From positions 1-43,462 of the forward strand of contig NZ_JAAALL010000003.1 of assembly GCF_009906315.1 (NCBI RefSeq): 43,462 nucleotides of DNA, written 5' to 3'. Positions 26,407-34,223 of the stretch are shown here, in pieces (position 1 is the first letter of the stretch; each line of letters opens with the position of its first letter). Origin of the DNA: Kineococcus vitellinus. Lineage in GTDB: Bacteria > Actinomycetota > Actinomycetes > Actinomycetales > Kineococcaceae. A program made the position numbers and the translations under genes. The notes beneath the pieces were generated by a model. It did no database searches. It saw nothing but the letters and a program-made list of their open reading frames with translations, and was not told the DNA's origin.

Positions 26407-29114
26407 TCCTGCGCGCTGCGCCGCGAGCGCCACCACGCCGACGGCCCCTCCAGCAGACCGCGGACCTCGGTGGCCAGCACGTCGGCCGGGTAGTCGTCGC
26501 GACCGCGGGCCACCTGCACCGCGCGGCGCGCCAGGTGCCGCGGCACCCCGACCGCGACCCGGCCCAGGCCGCGGACGTCGCCGTGGCGGGCCGCGACCTG
26601 CAGGTGGTAGGCGACGTGGCCGCTGGAGTAGGCCCGCACCTGCCGGCGCAGCCCCGGCCGGTCCGCGCGGTGGTGGTGGCGCACGACCGCGGTGGGCTGG
26701 TAGACGATCGTCCAGCCCGAGCGCAGCACCCGGTAGAAGTACTCGGTGTCCTCGCCCACCCCGGAGGGCCGGCCCGGCCCGAGGGTCTCGTCGAAGGGGC
26801 CGAGACCGGCGAGCACGTCGCGGCGCACCGCCGCGTTGGCCGTGGCGCCGATCTGCCAGGTGGGCGCCGGGCCGCGCGAGCCCACCAGCCAGGAGCGGTC
26901 GTAGGTCCGCCGGTGCGGGCCCCGGCCGAGACCGCCGTAGTCCTCGAACACCTGCGGGTCGAGCAGGTCGAGGTTGGCGGGGACGACGTTGCCGGTCACC
27001 GCGCCGACGGCGGGGTCGGCGAAGGGGGCCAGCAGCTCCTCCAGCCAGCCGGCGGTGGTCTCGACGTCGTCGTCGACGAGGACGACGACGTCGCCGCGCA
27101 GGTGCGCCAGGCCCGCGTTGCGCGCCGGGGACAGCCCCGGCCAGGGCTCGTGGACGACCTGGACCCCCGGCAGCCCCGCCGCCACCGCCCGGGTCGCCGA
27201 CGGGTCGGGCGAGTTGTCCACGACGACAACCTGCAGCGGGCGCGCGGTGCTCGCCAGCAGCGCCTGCAGGCTGCGCCGCAGCTCCCGGGGCCGGTCGCGG
27301 GTGGCCATGAGCACGCTCACGGGCACCTCGGCGGGCAGCCGCTCGGGCGCCGCGGCCAGCGCGGTCCGCAGCGCCGCCGCCAGCGGGCGCGCTCCCCCGC
27401 CGCCGGCGGCGGCCAGGTCGTGCCAGGAGGTGCCGGGGCGCAGCAGCGCCGGCCCCAGCCGGTCGACGAGCTCGCGGGCCAGCCGGGCGGTGCCGACGCG
27501 GGAGCCGTCGGCGGCGACGGCGAACGCCGCCTGCGGCGCGCCGGCCCGCTCGACGAGCACCCGCAGCCGGCGCTGCCCCGGCGAGGGCGGGCCGTCCGGC
27601 AGCCGCGCGGCCGCCGGCCCGCCCTCCAGCAGGTCCACCCGCACGACCGGGTCGGCCCGGCGCGGGCGGCGGCGCTCCGCGGGGCGGTGCACCAGCGCGG
27701 GCGCCGGCGGTTCGCCGGGGTGGCGGGCGGCCTCGGCGGCGGCCTGCCGCCGGGCGGCGCGGTAGTAGCGGCCCAGCACGGCGTCCACCGCGCCGCGGGT
27801 GTCGGCGCGGGTGAGCTCGGGCGGGTACAGCTGCGGCCACACGAGGCTGCGGAGGTGGGCGCGCGCGTGCTGGCGCACGAACCAGCGGGCGGCGAAGGCC
27901 CCCAGCTCGGCGGCCTGCACGCCGCCGTAGTTGCCCGACGCCCCCGCGAAGATGCTGTAGGCGCCCGTGCCGTTGCCCCGCAGCTGGCGGGCGAGCTGGT
28001 CCATCCCGGTGCGGTGGCGGTGCAGCACCACGGCCGCGGGCTCGTAGACGACGAGCCCGCCGGCGGCCAACACGCGGAAGTACACCTCCAGGTCGCCGCC
28101 GCCACCGGTGGGCGTGCCCACGTCGAGGGCGGTGTCGAAGCCGCCGAGGGCCAGGGCCCGCTCGCGCCGCAGCGCCGTGCTGGCCCCGGTGCCCGCGCCG
28201 CCGGTGCCGGGGTGGCGGCGGGCGGCCACCTCCCCGCTGTCGACCGCCGCGGAGAACCACCGCCGCCGGTAGCCGCGGCCGAAGCCGCCCACGGCCTCGA
28301 AGAGGACCTGCGCGGGCGTGCTGAACTCCGCCGGGGCGACGAGGCCGGTGACGACGACGGCGTCGGGCTCCTCGGCGAACGTGCGGGCCAGCTCGGCCGC
28401 CCAGCGCGGGTGCACGAGGACGTCGTCGTCGGCGAAGGCCACGACCTCCGCGCGGGCCTCCAGCAGCGCGCGGTTGCGGGCCCAGTCCAGCCCGGCGCGC
28501 GGTTCGCGCACGTACCGGGCGCCGAACTCCTCGGCGACCAGCCGCGTCCGCTCGTCGCGGGAGGCGTTGTCGACGACGAGGACCTCGGCCACCGGCCCCT
28601 GCAGCCGGGCGATCGAGGCCAGGCAGCGGCGCAGGTCCTCGGGGCGGTCGCGGGTGCAGACGGCCACCGTCAGCGTCGGCGGGTCGGCCGGGGGCGCGGG
28701 GTGCGGCACGTGCTCCAGGCCCTCCGCCAGCGCCGCCCGCAGCCCGCCGGGCACGAGCAGGGCGTCCAGCAGCAGGTGCTCCAGGACCTGCTGCTCCAGC
28801 TCGCGGGCCGCGCGGGCGGGCAGGGCGCCGAGCACCACGTCCGGCGGGCCCGGGACGGTGAGGTCGCCGACCGGCACGCCGTGCAGCCACACCAGGGCGT
28901 GCACCCCCTCGGCCTCGTGCTCGGGAGGCGTCAGCGGGGCGCGCAGGACGGCCGTGGCGGTGTCGAGGTCCACGTCGGCCACGGCCAGGGCGCGGTAGCG
29001 GCGGCGGGTGCCGGGCGGGCGGTAGCGGTCCAGGCCCTGCGGGCGGCGGACCGCGGCGACGCCCTGCTGCAGCGCGGTGCGCGCCAGGCGGGCGGCGCGG
29101 GGGGTGGGGCTCAC
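26382..29114 (-). CDS. Glycosyltransferase with two GT2 domains
   Basis: Cytosolic glycosyltransferase of 910 residues with two separate GT-A family-2 domains. Domain 1 begins near residue 146 (LTVAVCTRDRPEDLRRCLAS, then FADDD as DXD motif and GGDLEVYFRVLAAG). Domain 2 begins near residue 598 (VSVLMATRDRPRELRRSLQA, then VLVDDDVE and GVGEDTEYFYRVLRSG). Both have the nucleotide-sugar and metal motifs, so both may be active, making a chain with alternating sugars. There are no membrane spans. GTG at 29114 is chosen; the open frame upstream overlaps the acyltransferase gene and is not real. It follows the acyltransferase by 23 bases on the same strand. Confidence 0.87.
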   Translation of the reverse strand: MSPTPRAARLARTALQQGVAAVRRPQGLDRYRPPGTRRRYRALAVADVDLDTATAVLRAPLTPPEHEAEGVHALVWLHGVPVGDLTVPGPPDVVLGALPARAARELEQQVLEHLLLDALLVPGGLRAALAEGLEHVPHPAPPADPPTLTVAVCTRDRPEDLRRCLASIARLQGPVAEVLVVDNASRDERTRLVAEEFGARYVREPRAGLDWARNRALLEARAEVVAFADDDVLVHPRWAAELARTFAEEPDAVVVTGLVAPAEFSTPAQVLFEAVGGFGRGYRRRWFSAAVDSGEVAARRHPGTGGAGTGASTALRRERALALGGFDTALDVGTPTGGGGDLEVYFRVLAAGGLVVYEPAAVVLHRHRTGMDQLARQLRGNGTGAYSIFAGASGNYGGVQAAELGAFAARWFVRQHARAHLRSLVWPQLYPPELTRADTRGAVDAVLGRYYRAARRQAAAEAARHPGEPPAPALVHRPAERRRPRRADPVVRVDLLEGGPAAARLPDGPPSPGQRRLRVLVERAGAPQAAFAVAADGSRVGTARLARELVDRLGPALLRPGTSWHDLAAAGGGGARPLAAALRTALAAAPERLPAEVPVSVLMATRDRPRELRRSLQALLASTARPLQVVVVDNSPDPSATRAVAAGLPGVQVVHEPWPGLSPARNAGLAHLRGDVVVLVDDDVETTAGWLEELLAPFADPAVGAVTGNVVPANLDLLDPQVFEDYGGLGRGPHRRTYDRSWLVGSRGPAPTWQIGATANAAVRRDVLAGLGPFDETLGPGRPSGVGEDTEYFYRVLRSGWTIVYQPTAVVRHHHRADRPGLRRQVRAYSSGHVAYHLQVAARHGDVRGLGRVAVGVPRHLARRAVQVARGRDDYPADVLATEVRGLLEGPSAWWRSRRSAQEAGRPVPD

Positions 29115-29137
29115 GCCTCGATGGTGGCGGACGCCGC

Positions 29138-30226
29138 TCAGGTCGCCGGTGAGGTCGCCGGGCGCGGCGCGCCCGGCCTCGCGCGGCGGGGCCAGCGCCC
29201 GCCCAGCACGAGCGCGCGCCCCCACGCCGAGCGGCGGGCCACCAGCTCGACGAGGACGCCGACGGCGATGCCCGCCAGCAGCCCGGCGAGCACGTTGAGC
29301 GTCACCGACGACAAGCCCAGGCGCTCCAGGACGATCCGGGCGGCGGAGGTCCCGAAGACGTGGCAGGTGTAGATCGAGAACGAGAACCCGCCGACCACGG
29401 CCAGGGGGCGCCAGGTGCGGCGCACCAGCAGCAGGCTCAGGCAGGCGGTCACGCCGAGCAGCGCGGCCACGGCGTCGTGGCGCTCGGGCAGGCGGGCCAC
29501 GACGCCCTGCAGGCCGAGCTGGGACCACAGCGCCAGCAGCAGGGCCGCGAGGACGACCGCGCCGCGGGCGGCGCGGGGGGCCGCCCGCCACTCGAAGCGC
29601 CGGGCCGCCAGGCCGGAGAGGAAGAACGGCAGCAGGAACAGGGCGTCGCGCAGCGCCAGGACGTTCGTCGGGGTGGGCACGAGCTCGTCGGCCACGACCG
29701 CGAGGGCGATCAGCGGCACGACCGCGGACCCGCGCTCCAGCAGGCGGAAGCGGTCGGCCAGGCCGACGAGCAGGAAGACCCAGAAGACCGCCTCGAGGAA
29801 CCAGAAGTGGGCGACCGGGAAGACGTGCCACAGGTACCAGGGGGTCTGCTCGCCGCCGTTGGCCACGCCGCCGGCCGAGGCGCGCACGAGGGCGAACGCC
29901 GTGCCGACGACGAGCATCGGCACGAGCAGGCGGCGGACCTTGCCCTGCGCGAAGCGCGGCCAGCGCTCGCGCAGCGGCCGCAGCGCGTACACGTAGCCGG
30001 ACAGGAAGCTGAACAGCGGCATCCGCAGGTAGACCAGGGAGTCGACCAGGTACGACCAGGGGTTGCCCCGGTCCAGGCGCAGCCCGTCACCGGGTCCACC
30101 GCCGCGCACGTGGTAGAGCACCACGAGCAGGCAGGCCAGGCCGCGCAGGGTGTCGATGGAGGAGTCGCGTCCCGGTGGGGACGCGAGGCGCCGCGCGAAC
30201 CCGCGCACCTGCCCGTCGGCTGCCAC
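29138..30226 (-). CDS. Acyltransferase-3 family membrane protein
   Basis: Integral membrane acyltransferase (362 residues, about ten helices) of the OafA/YrhL type that O-acylates surface glycans. Seen: RDSSIDTLRGLACLLVVLYH with the His that is conserved in the family, LVYLRMPLFSFLSGYVYALR, FWFLEAVFWVF, and GFSFSIYTCHVF. GTG at 30226 is chosen because GGGGAGG lies just before it. It is downstream of rsmI by 107 bases and upstream of the GT2 gene, so they probably act on the same glycan. Confidence 0.88.
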   Translation of the reverse strand: MAADGQVRGFARRLASPPGRDSSIDTLRGLACLLVVLYHVRGGGPGDGLRLDRGNPWSYLVDSLVYLRMPLFSFLSGYVYALRPLRERWPRFAQGKVRRLLVPMLVVGTAFALVRASAGGVANGGEQTPWYLWHVFPVAHFWFLEAVFWVFLLVGLADRFRLLERGSAVVPLIALAVVADELVPTPTNVLALRDALFLLPFFLSGLAARRFEWRAAPRAARGAVVLAALLLALWSQLGLQGVVARLPERHDAVAALLGVTACLSLLLVRRTWRPLAVVGGFSFSIYTCHVFGTSAARIVLERLGLSSVTLNVLAGLLAGIAVGVLVELVARRSAWGRALVLGGRWPRRARPGAPRPATSPAT

Positions 30227-30242
30227 GGACGCCTCCCCGTCG

Positions 30243-30264
30243 GTTCGTTCTCGAACTCCGTTCG
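30243..30264. promoter_or_regulatory. Overlapping inverted repeats upstream of the acyltransferase gene
   Basis: GTTCG-TTCT-CGAAC (30243-30256) overlaps CGAAC-TCC-GTTCG (30252-30264), 17 bases upstream of the start. This is a possible operator. It is not a LexA box, since the half-site order and spacing do not fit. Confidence 0.38.
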
Positions 30265-30333
30265 GGCGCCCTCGCCGCTCCGCGTGGACCGTACACGAGG
30301 ACCACGAGGGGTGACCAGGACGGTGCGGTGCGC

Positions 30334-31188
30334 TCAACCGCGGCTGGCGAGGACGGCGTCGTAGAGCAGCTTGCGGCTGACCCCGCCGCGCTGGGCGACC
30401 TCGCCGGCGACCGTCTTCAGCCGGCCGCCGGCGGCCACCTGCTCGTGGACCTCGGCGACCAGCCGGCCCAGGTCAGCGGCCGGCGCGGGCGGGGCGCCGC
30501 CGACGACGATGCACACCTCCCCCCGCACCTCGCCCTGCTCCGCCCAGGCGACCAGCTCGGCCAGCGGACCCCGCACGACCTCCTCGTAGGTCTTGGTCAG
30601 CTCCCGGCACACGGCCGCGGGGCGCTCGGCCCCCAGGGCGTCGCGCATCGCCGCCAGCGTCGCGGCCGTGCGGTGCGGGGACTCGAAGAAGACCGTCGTG
30701 CGCGGCTCGGCGGCCAGCGCCGCGAAGGAGCGGGCGCGCTCGCCGGGCTTGCGCGGCGGGAAGCCCTCGAAGGCGAAGCGGTCGGTGGGCAGCCCGGACA
30801 GCGCCAGCGCGCTGAGCACCGCCGAGGGGCCGGGCAGCACGGTGACGCGCAGCCCCTCGGCCACGCAGGCGCGCACCAGCCGGTAGCCCGGGTCCGACAC
30901 CGACGGCATGCCGGCGTCGGAGACGAGCACGACCGTGCGCCCGGCCGCGACCGCTTCGACGACCTCGGCGGCGCGCGCCTCCTCGTTGTGCTCGTAGCAG
31001 CTGACGACCCGGCCGCGGGGAGTGACGCCCAGGGCCTGGCACAGCCGGTGCAGGCGGCGGGTGTCCTCGGCCGCCACGAGGTCGGCGCTGCCGAGCGCCT
31101 CGACGAGCCGGGTGGAGGCGTCACCGGGGTTGCCGATGGGGGTCGCGGCGATGAGCAGGACGCCGGACGCGTCCTCCGAGGCGGTCAC
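30334..31188 (-). CDS. rsmI: 16S rRNA (cytidine-1402-2'-O)-methyltransferase RsmI
   Basis: SAM-dependent methyltransferase of 284 residues that modifies the decoding centre of 16S rRNA. Seen: LLIAATPIGNPGDAS (usually GNLGD), LVAAEDTRRLHRLC, VVSCYEHNE, VLVSDAGMPSVSDPGYRLVR, VTVLPGPSAVLSALALSG, FAFEGFPPRKPGERA and FESPHRTAATL. GTG start at 31188. In mycobacteria rsmI lies back to back with pmt; here the same divergent orientation is kept but about 7.8 kb of glycan genes lie between. Confidence 0.95.
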   Translation of the reverse strand: MTASEDASGVLLIAATPIGNPGDASTRLVEALGSADLVAAEDTRRLHRLCQALGVTPRGRVVSCYEHNEEARAAEVVEAVAAGRTVVLVSDAGMPSVSDPGYRLVRACVAEGLRVTVLPGPSAVLSALALSGLPTDRFAFEGFPPRKPGERARSFAALAAEPRTTVFFESPHRTAATLAAMRDALGAERPAAVCRELTKTYEEVVRGPLAELVAWAEQGEVRGEVCIVVGGAPPAPAADLGRLVAEVHEQVAAGGRLKTVAGEVAQRGGVSRKLLYDAVLASRG

Positions 31189-31282
31189 GGGCTCCGATGA
31201 TGCCTCAGCGGCGCGGCCGCGGCCGCCCGGGCCGGGTGCGGTCGGCGGCGACGGGGCCCGCCCCGGGGGCAGACACGCCGCG

Positions 31283-31295
31283 TAACACGCTGTTA
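31283..31295. promoter_or_regulatory. Operator-like palindrome TAACA-CGC-TGTTA
   Basis: A 13-base AT-rich palindrome in a very GC-rich setting, 11 bases ahead of the GTG start of the asparagine-synthase-like gene and between it and divergent rsmI. It may be a repressor site or include the -10 box (GTTAAC follows at 31292-31297). Confidence 0.4.
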
Positions 31296-31306
31296 ACGTC
31301 CGGCGC

Positions 31307-32764
31307 GTGGAGCTCTACGACCAGTTCGTGCTCTCGCGGGGTTCGCGCCCGCACCCCTCCGGCTGGGCGGAGCGGAGCAGCGGCCCGTGGGTCCTGGCCA
31401 CCAGCCCGACGCTGCCGGTGACCCCGCTGCGGAGCGGGGACGGCGGGCTCGCGGGCTGGCTGCTGGGCTGGGTCGTCGCTCCGGGCGGCGAGCTGCTGCA
31501 CGAGCGCGCGGAGCTGGCGCTGGAGGCCGTCGAGGATCCCGGCGGGGACGTCGAGGAGCGGCTGTACCGCTTCTCCGGCCGCTGGGCGTGCGTGCTGCTC
31601 GGGGACCGGCCCCGCGTCCACCTCGACCCCGCCGGCTCGCTGGCCGCCGTCTACTCCGAGCAGGAGCAGGCGCTGGCCTCCACCACGACCGCGCTCTCCT
31701 TCGGCGACGCCGCGCGCGAGGACCGCTACGCGCAGCGCGTGCTCGGTCCCGGCCAGTACCACCCCGCCGGGATCACCAGCGACCCCAAGGCGCGGCGCCT
31801 GCTGCCGAACCACCGCCTGGACCTCGGCACCTGGGAGGCGGTGCGGCACTGGCCGCCGGGACCGGTGCAGCGCGTGGACGCGGCCGACGCGGCGGGGCTG
31901 CAGGAGTGCCAGGAGGTGATCGCCGCGGGCCTGCGCGAGCACGTGGAGGCCCTGGCCGCCCGCCACCGGCTCGTGCTGCCGCTGACCGCCGGCCGCGACA
32001 GCCGGATGCTCATGGCCGCGGCCCGCCGGGTGCTGGACCGCTGCACCTTCGCCGTCTTCGCCTACGAGGACGAGCGCCGCGCCGACGTGGCCTACGCCCG
32101 CGAGGTGGCCCGCCGCTTCGGCCTGCGCCTGCAGGTGCTGCCGCTGCGGGAGGTCGACGAGGCGGCCGCCCGCTCCTACCTCGAGCGCGTCGGCTACGAC
32201 GCCAACGAGGGCAAGGCCGGCGACTTCGACCTGGCGGCCCGCGCCCTGCCGCTGGACCACGCCTGGCTGACCGGCTTCGCCGGCGAGGTCGGCCGCGGGG
32301 CGTACTGGAAGGCGTCGGTGATCCCCCCGGAGCCGACCGCCGAGGAGCTGCTGCAGCTGATCCGCCTGCCGCACGAGCCGGCGCACATCGAGGCGCTGGC
32401 GGCCTGGCGGGCGGCGGCACCGCACCAGGACGTGCTCGAGCTGCTGGACCTGGCCTACCTGGAGCTGCGCGTGGGCTGCTGGGCCAGCCCCCAGCTCTAC
32501 GGGGCGGCGCCGTTCGCGCTCAGCACGATGCCGGTCGCCCAGCGCTCCGTCTTCACCGCGATGCTGCGGCTGCCGCCGGCCCTGCGCGTGCAGCAGCGCC
32601 CCCACCCCCCGGCGATCCGGCTCAACTGGCCGGAGCTGGCGGACCTGCCCTACGAGCGGGCACCGGGACCGCGCGGCTGGCCGGACGCCCTGCGCACCGG
32701 CGTCGCGTCCACGCGCGAGCGCCTGGCGCTGGGCACCCGCGCCGCGCGCCTGCTGCGCCGCTGA
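31307..32764 (+). CDS. Asparagine-synthase-like (PP-loop ATPase) protein in glycan cluster
   Basis: 485 residues. The N-terminal half resembles the glutaminase-like half of asparagine synthetases (VLLGDRPRVHLDPAGSLAAV, HRLDLGTWEAVRHWPPG) but lacks the Cys-1 nucleophile. The C-terminal half has a PP-loop near residue 226, LPLTAGRDSRMLMAAA in place of SGGxDS, followed by FAYEDERRADVAYAREVARR and FGLRLQVLP. ATP-dependent amide formation with free ammonia, or a non-synthase role, is possible. In surface-glycan clusters such proteins can amidate sugar acids; that is only an inference here. GTG at 31307. Confidence 0.72.
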   Translation: MELYDQFVLSRGSRPHPSGWAERSSGPWVLATSPTLPVTPLRSGDGGLAGWLLGWVVAPGGELLHERAELALEAVEDPGGDVEERLYRFSGRWACVLLGDRPRVHLDPAGSLAAVYSEQEQALASTTTALSFGDAAREDRYAQRVLGPGQYHPAGITSDPKARRLLPNHRLDLGTWEAVRHWPPGPVQRVDAADAAGLQECQEVIAAGLREHVEALAARHRLVLPLTAGRDSRMLMAAARRVLDRCTFAVFAYEDERRADVAYAREVARRFGLRLQVLPLREVDEAAARSYLERVGYDANEGKAGDFDLAARALPLDHAWLTGFAGEVGRGAYWKASVIPPEPTAEELLQLIRLPHEPAHIEALAAWRAAAPHQDVLELLDLAYLELRVGCWASPQLYGAAPFALSTMPVAQRSVFTAMLRLPPALRVQQRPHPPAIRLNWPELADLPYERAPGPRGWPDALRTGVASTRERLALGTRAARLLRR

Positions 32765-32769
32765 CCCTC

Positions 32770-32795
32770 CCCGGCGCGCACGGTGGCGCGCCGGG
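32770..32795. terminator. Bidirectional hairpin
   Basis: Perfect 10-bp stem CCCGGCGCGC / GCGCGCCGGG (32770-32779 and 32786-32795), loop ACGGTG, between two converging genes. Confidence 0.7.
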
Positions 32796-32796
32796 A

Positions 32797-33912
32797 TCAG
32801 CTCCCCGAGGAGCGGGACCCCGACGGGCCGGACCCCGACGGGCTGGGCTTCGGGGCGGGCTTGCCCCAGTCCTCGGGCAGGACCTCCAGGCGGTCCCAGG
32901 GGAACCCCTCCAGCACCTGGTACGGCGGCACCCCGTCCATCTCGCGCTCCCAGAAGCCCGGGTCGTCGGCCACCGGCTGCCCGATCTGGCCGCCGACGTT
33001 CACCGCGCCGGCCTGGTCGGTGACGATGAACCCGTACTCCTGCGCCGCCTCGGCGATCATCGAGGCGAGCGGGGTCAGCTCCAGCTCGTCGACGTCGACG
33101 TCCGCCGGCAGGCGCAGCCGGACGCCTTCCGGCAGCGCGTGCTCGTCGTCGTTGTTCCCGTCGCTGCGCTGCGCCGGCCAGCTCACCCGGTCCCACTTCG
33201 CCGGCCACATGACCGCCAGGCCGAGCGCGTGGTCGATGCGCCCGCGGCGGACGTCGTCGACCCACACCGTGCCCGCGGACATCGCCAGCCCGCTGCCGCT
33301 GGCCCCGAACCCGTTGCGGAAGTATCCGCGGCTCTTCGACGCGTCGTCGATGCGGCCGCCCCAGCAGGCGCTCCAGCCGTCGTCGTCGCGCTCCACGCGC
33401 CAGAACTCCCAGAGCCGGTCCGTGGCGGGTGAGTAGATCGTCAGCTGCCCGTCGCTGCCCGGGGACGGGCGGGCGTCGTCGGGGATCGGGACGTCGGTGA
33501 ACTGGCCTCCCTCGCCGAGCAGGCCGTCCGGGGTCCAGTCCTTGTCCTGGCAGTTGGTCCACGCCACGTCGACGGTCGGCTGGTCGGCGTCCACGGTGTA
33601 CCAGCTGGCGGTGAACTGGTCGACGTTGAAGGAGGCGACACCCCCCCAGTGCTCGCTGACCTGCTCCACCAGTCCGTCGACCATCGCGGCCGAGTCCTCG
33701 TGCACCGGGGCCTCGCGCACGCTGGTGCGCCAGACGCTGCGCGGCCCGAACGGGTAGTCGGCGGCGACCCGGGCGGGACCGGGCTGCGGATCGGGTTCCT
33801 CGGTGGTGAGCCGATGCACCGCGAGGGCGAGCAGGAGCAGCAGGACGACCGCCGCAGCGACCAGCGCGGCGAGCCTGCGGCGGCTCCTGCGGGGGGCGGT
33901 GGGCGAGGTCAC
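32797..33912 (-). CDS. Membrane-anchored member of the unassigned secreted family (paralogue 2)
   Basis: 371 residues. A basic N-terminus (RRSRRRLAAL) and one helix (VAAAVVLLLLLALAVHRL) with no clear cleavage site suggest an N-terminal anchor with the core outside. The core matches the other copies: AWTNCQDKDWTPDGLLGEGG, LTIYSPATDRLWEFW, ACWGGRIDD, GFGASGSGLAM, RIDHALGLAV, PAQRSDG, EGVRLRLPADVDVDELELTP and AAQEYGFIVTDQAG. It is the most divergent copy: the third Cys (DKAGC) is replaced and there is no NPCBM domain; the tail is rich in Ser, Gly and Pro. GTG start at 33912 behind GAGGAGG. Divergent from paralogue 3. Confidence 0.82.
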   Translation of the reverse strand: MTSPTAPRRSRRRLAALVAAAVVLLLLLALAVHRLTTEEPDPQPGPARVAADYPFGPRSVWRTSVREAPVHEDSAAMVDGLVEQVSEHWGGVASFNVDQFTASWYTVDADQPTVDVAWTNCQDKDWTPDGLLGEGGQFTDVPIPDDARPSPGSDGQLTIYSPATDRLWEFWRVERDDDGWSACWGGRIDDASKSRGYFRNGFGASGSGLAMSAGTVWVDDVRRGRIDHALGLAVMWPAKWDRVSWPAQRSDGNNDDEHALPEGVRLRLPADVDVDELELTPLASMIAEAAQEYGFIVTDQAGAVNVGGQIGQPVADDPGFWEREMDGVPPYQVLEGFPWDRLEVLPEDWGKPAPKPSPSGSGPSGSRSSGS

Positions 33913-34223
33913 GGTCCTCCTCGAGTGCGACCGGTGTCACCGGTCGTGGCGGCGGTGGGCCGGGGGCGCCCCGAACGGCGCAACCCCGCGCCAGTAGACC
34001 ACGGACGGTGAGGCTCACCGGACGGGCAACCGGGTGACAGCCGACCGGGCCGAGAGCCCGACGGTGACTACGCACCGTGGCACCTGGTGCGGCGCGCAAC
34101 TTCCGTACGGGTGAGCGCGGCGGAGGATCTGCCGGTGCGGCTTGAGCCGGTGCCGCCGGCACCGATCTCTGGAGTGCGAGCCGACGCCCCGCTCGGCACG
34201 CACCCGACGCACGAGGAGCTCCG
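33913..34223. other. Divergent regulatory region between paralogues 2 and 3
   Basis: 311 bases without a supported gene. It holds the hairpin ACGGTG-ACTACG-CACCGT (34061-34078) directly followed by GGCACC/TGGTGC, and then ACGGGTGA at 34107-34114. ACTACGCA and ACGGGTGA lie 40 bases apart here and 38 bases apart in the leader of paralogue 1. The two genes are probably controlled from this region together. Confidence 0.5.

Noticed and set aside
22813-28890. A 2025-codon open frame on the minus strand
   Set aside because: It runs antisense to DUF485, actP and paralogue 1 and out of frame with the GT2 gene. Its Arg/Ala/Gly-rich translation has no family likeness; it is an effect of high GC.
30243-30264. 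LexA/SOS box
   Set aside because: The GAAC/GTTC halves are in the wrong order in one repeat and three bases apart in the other; the SOS box needs four.
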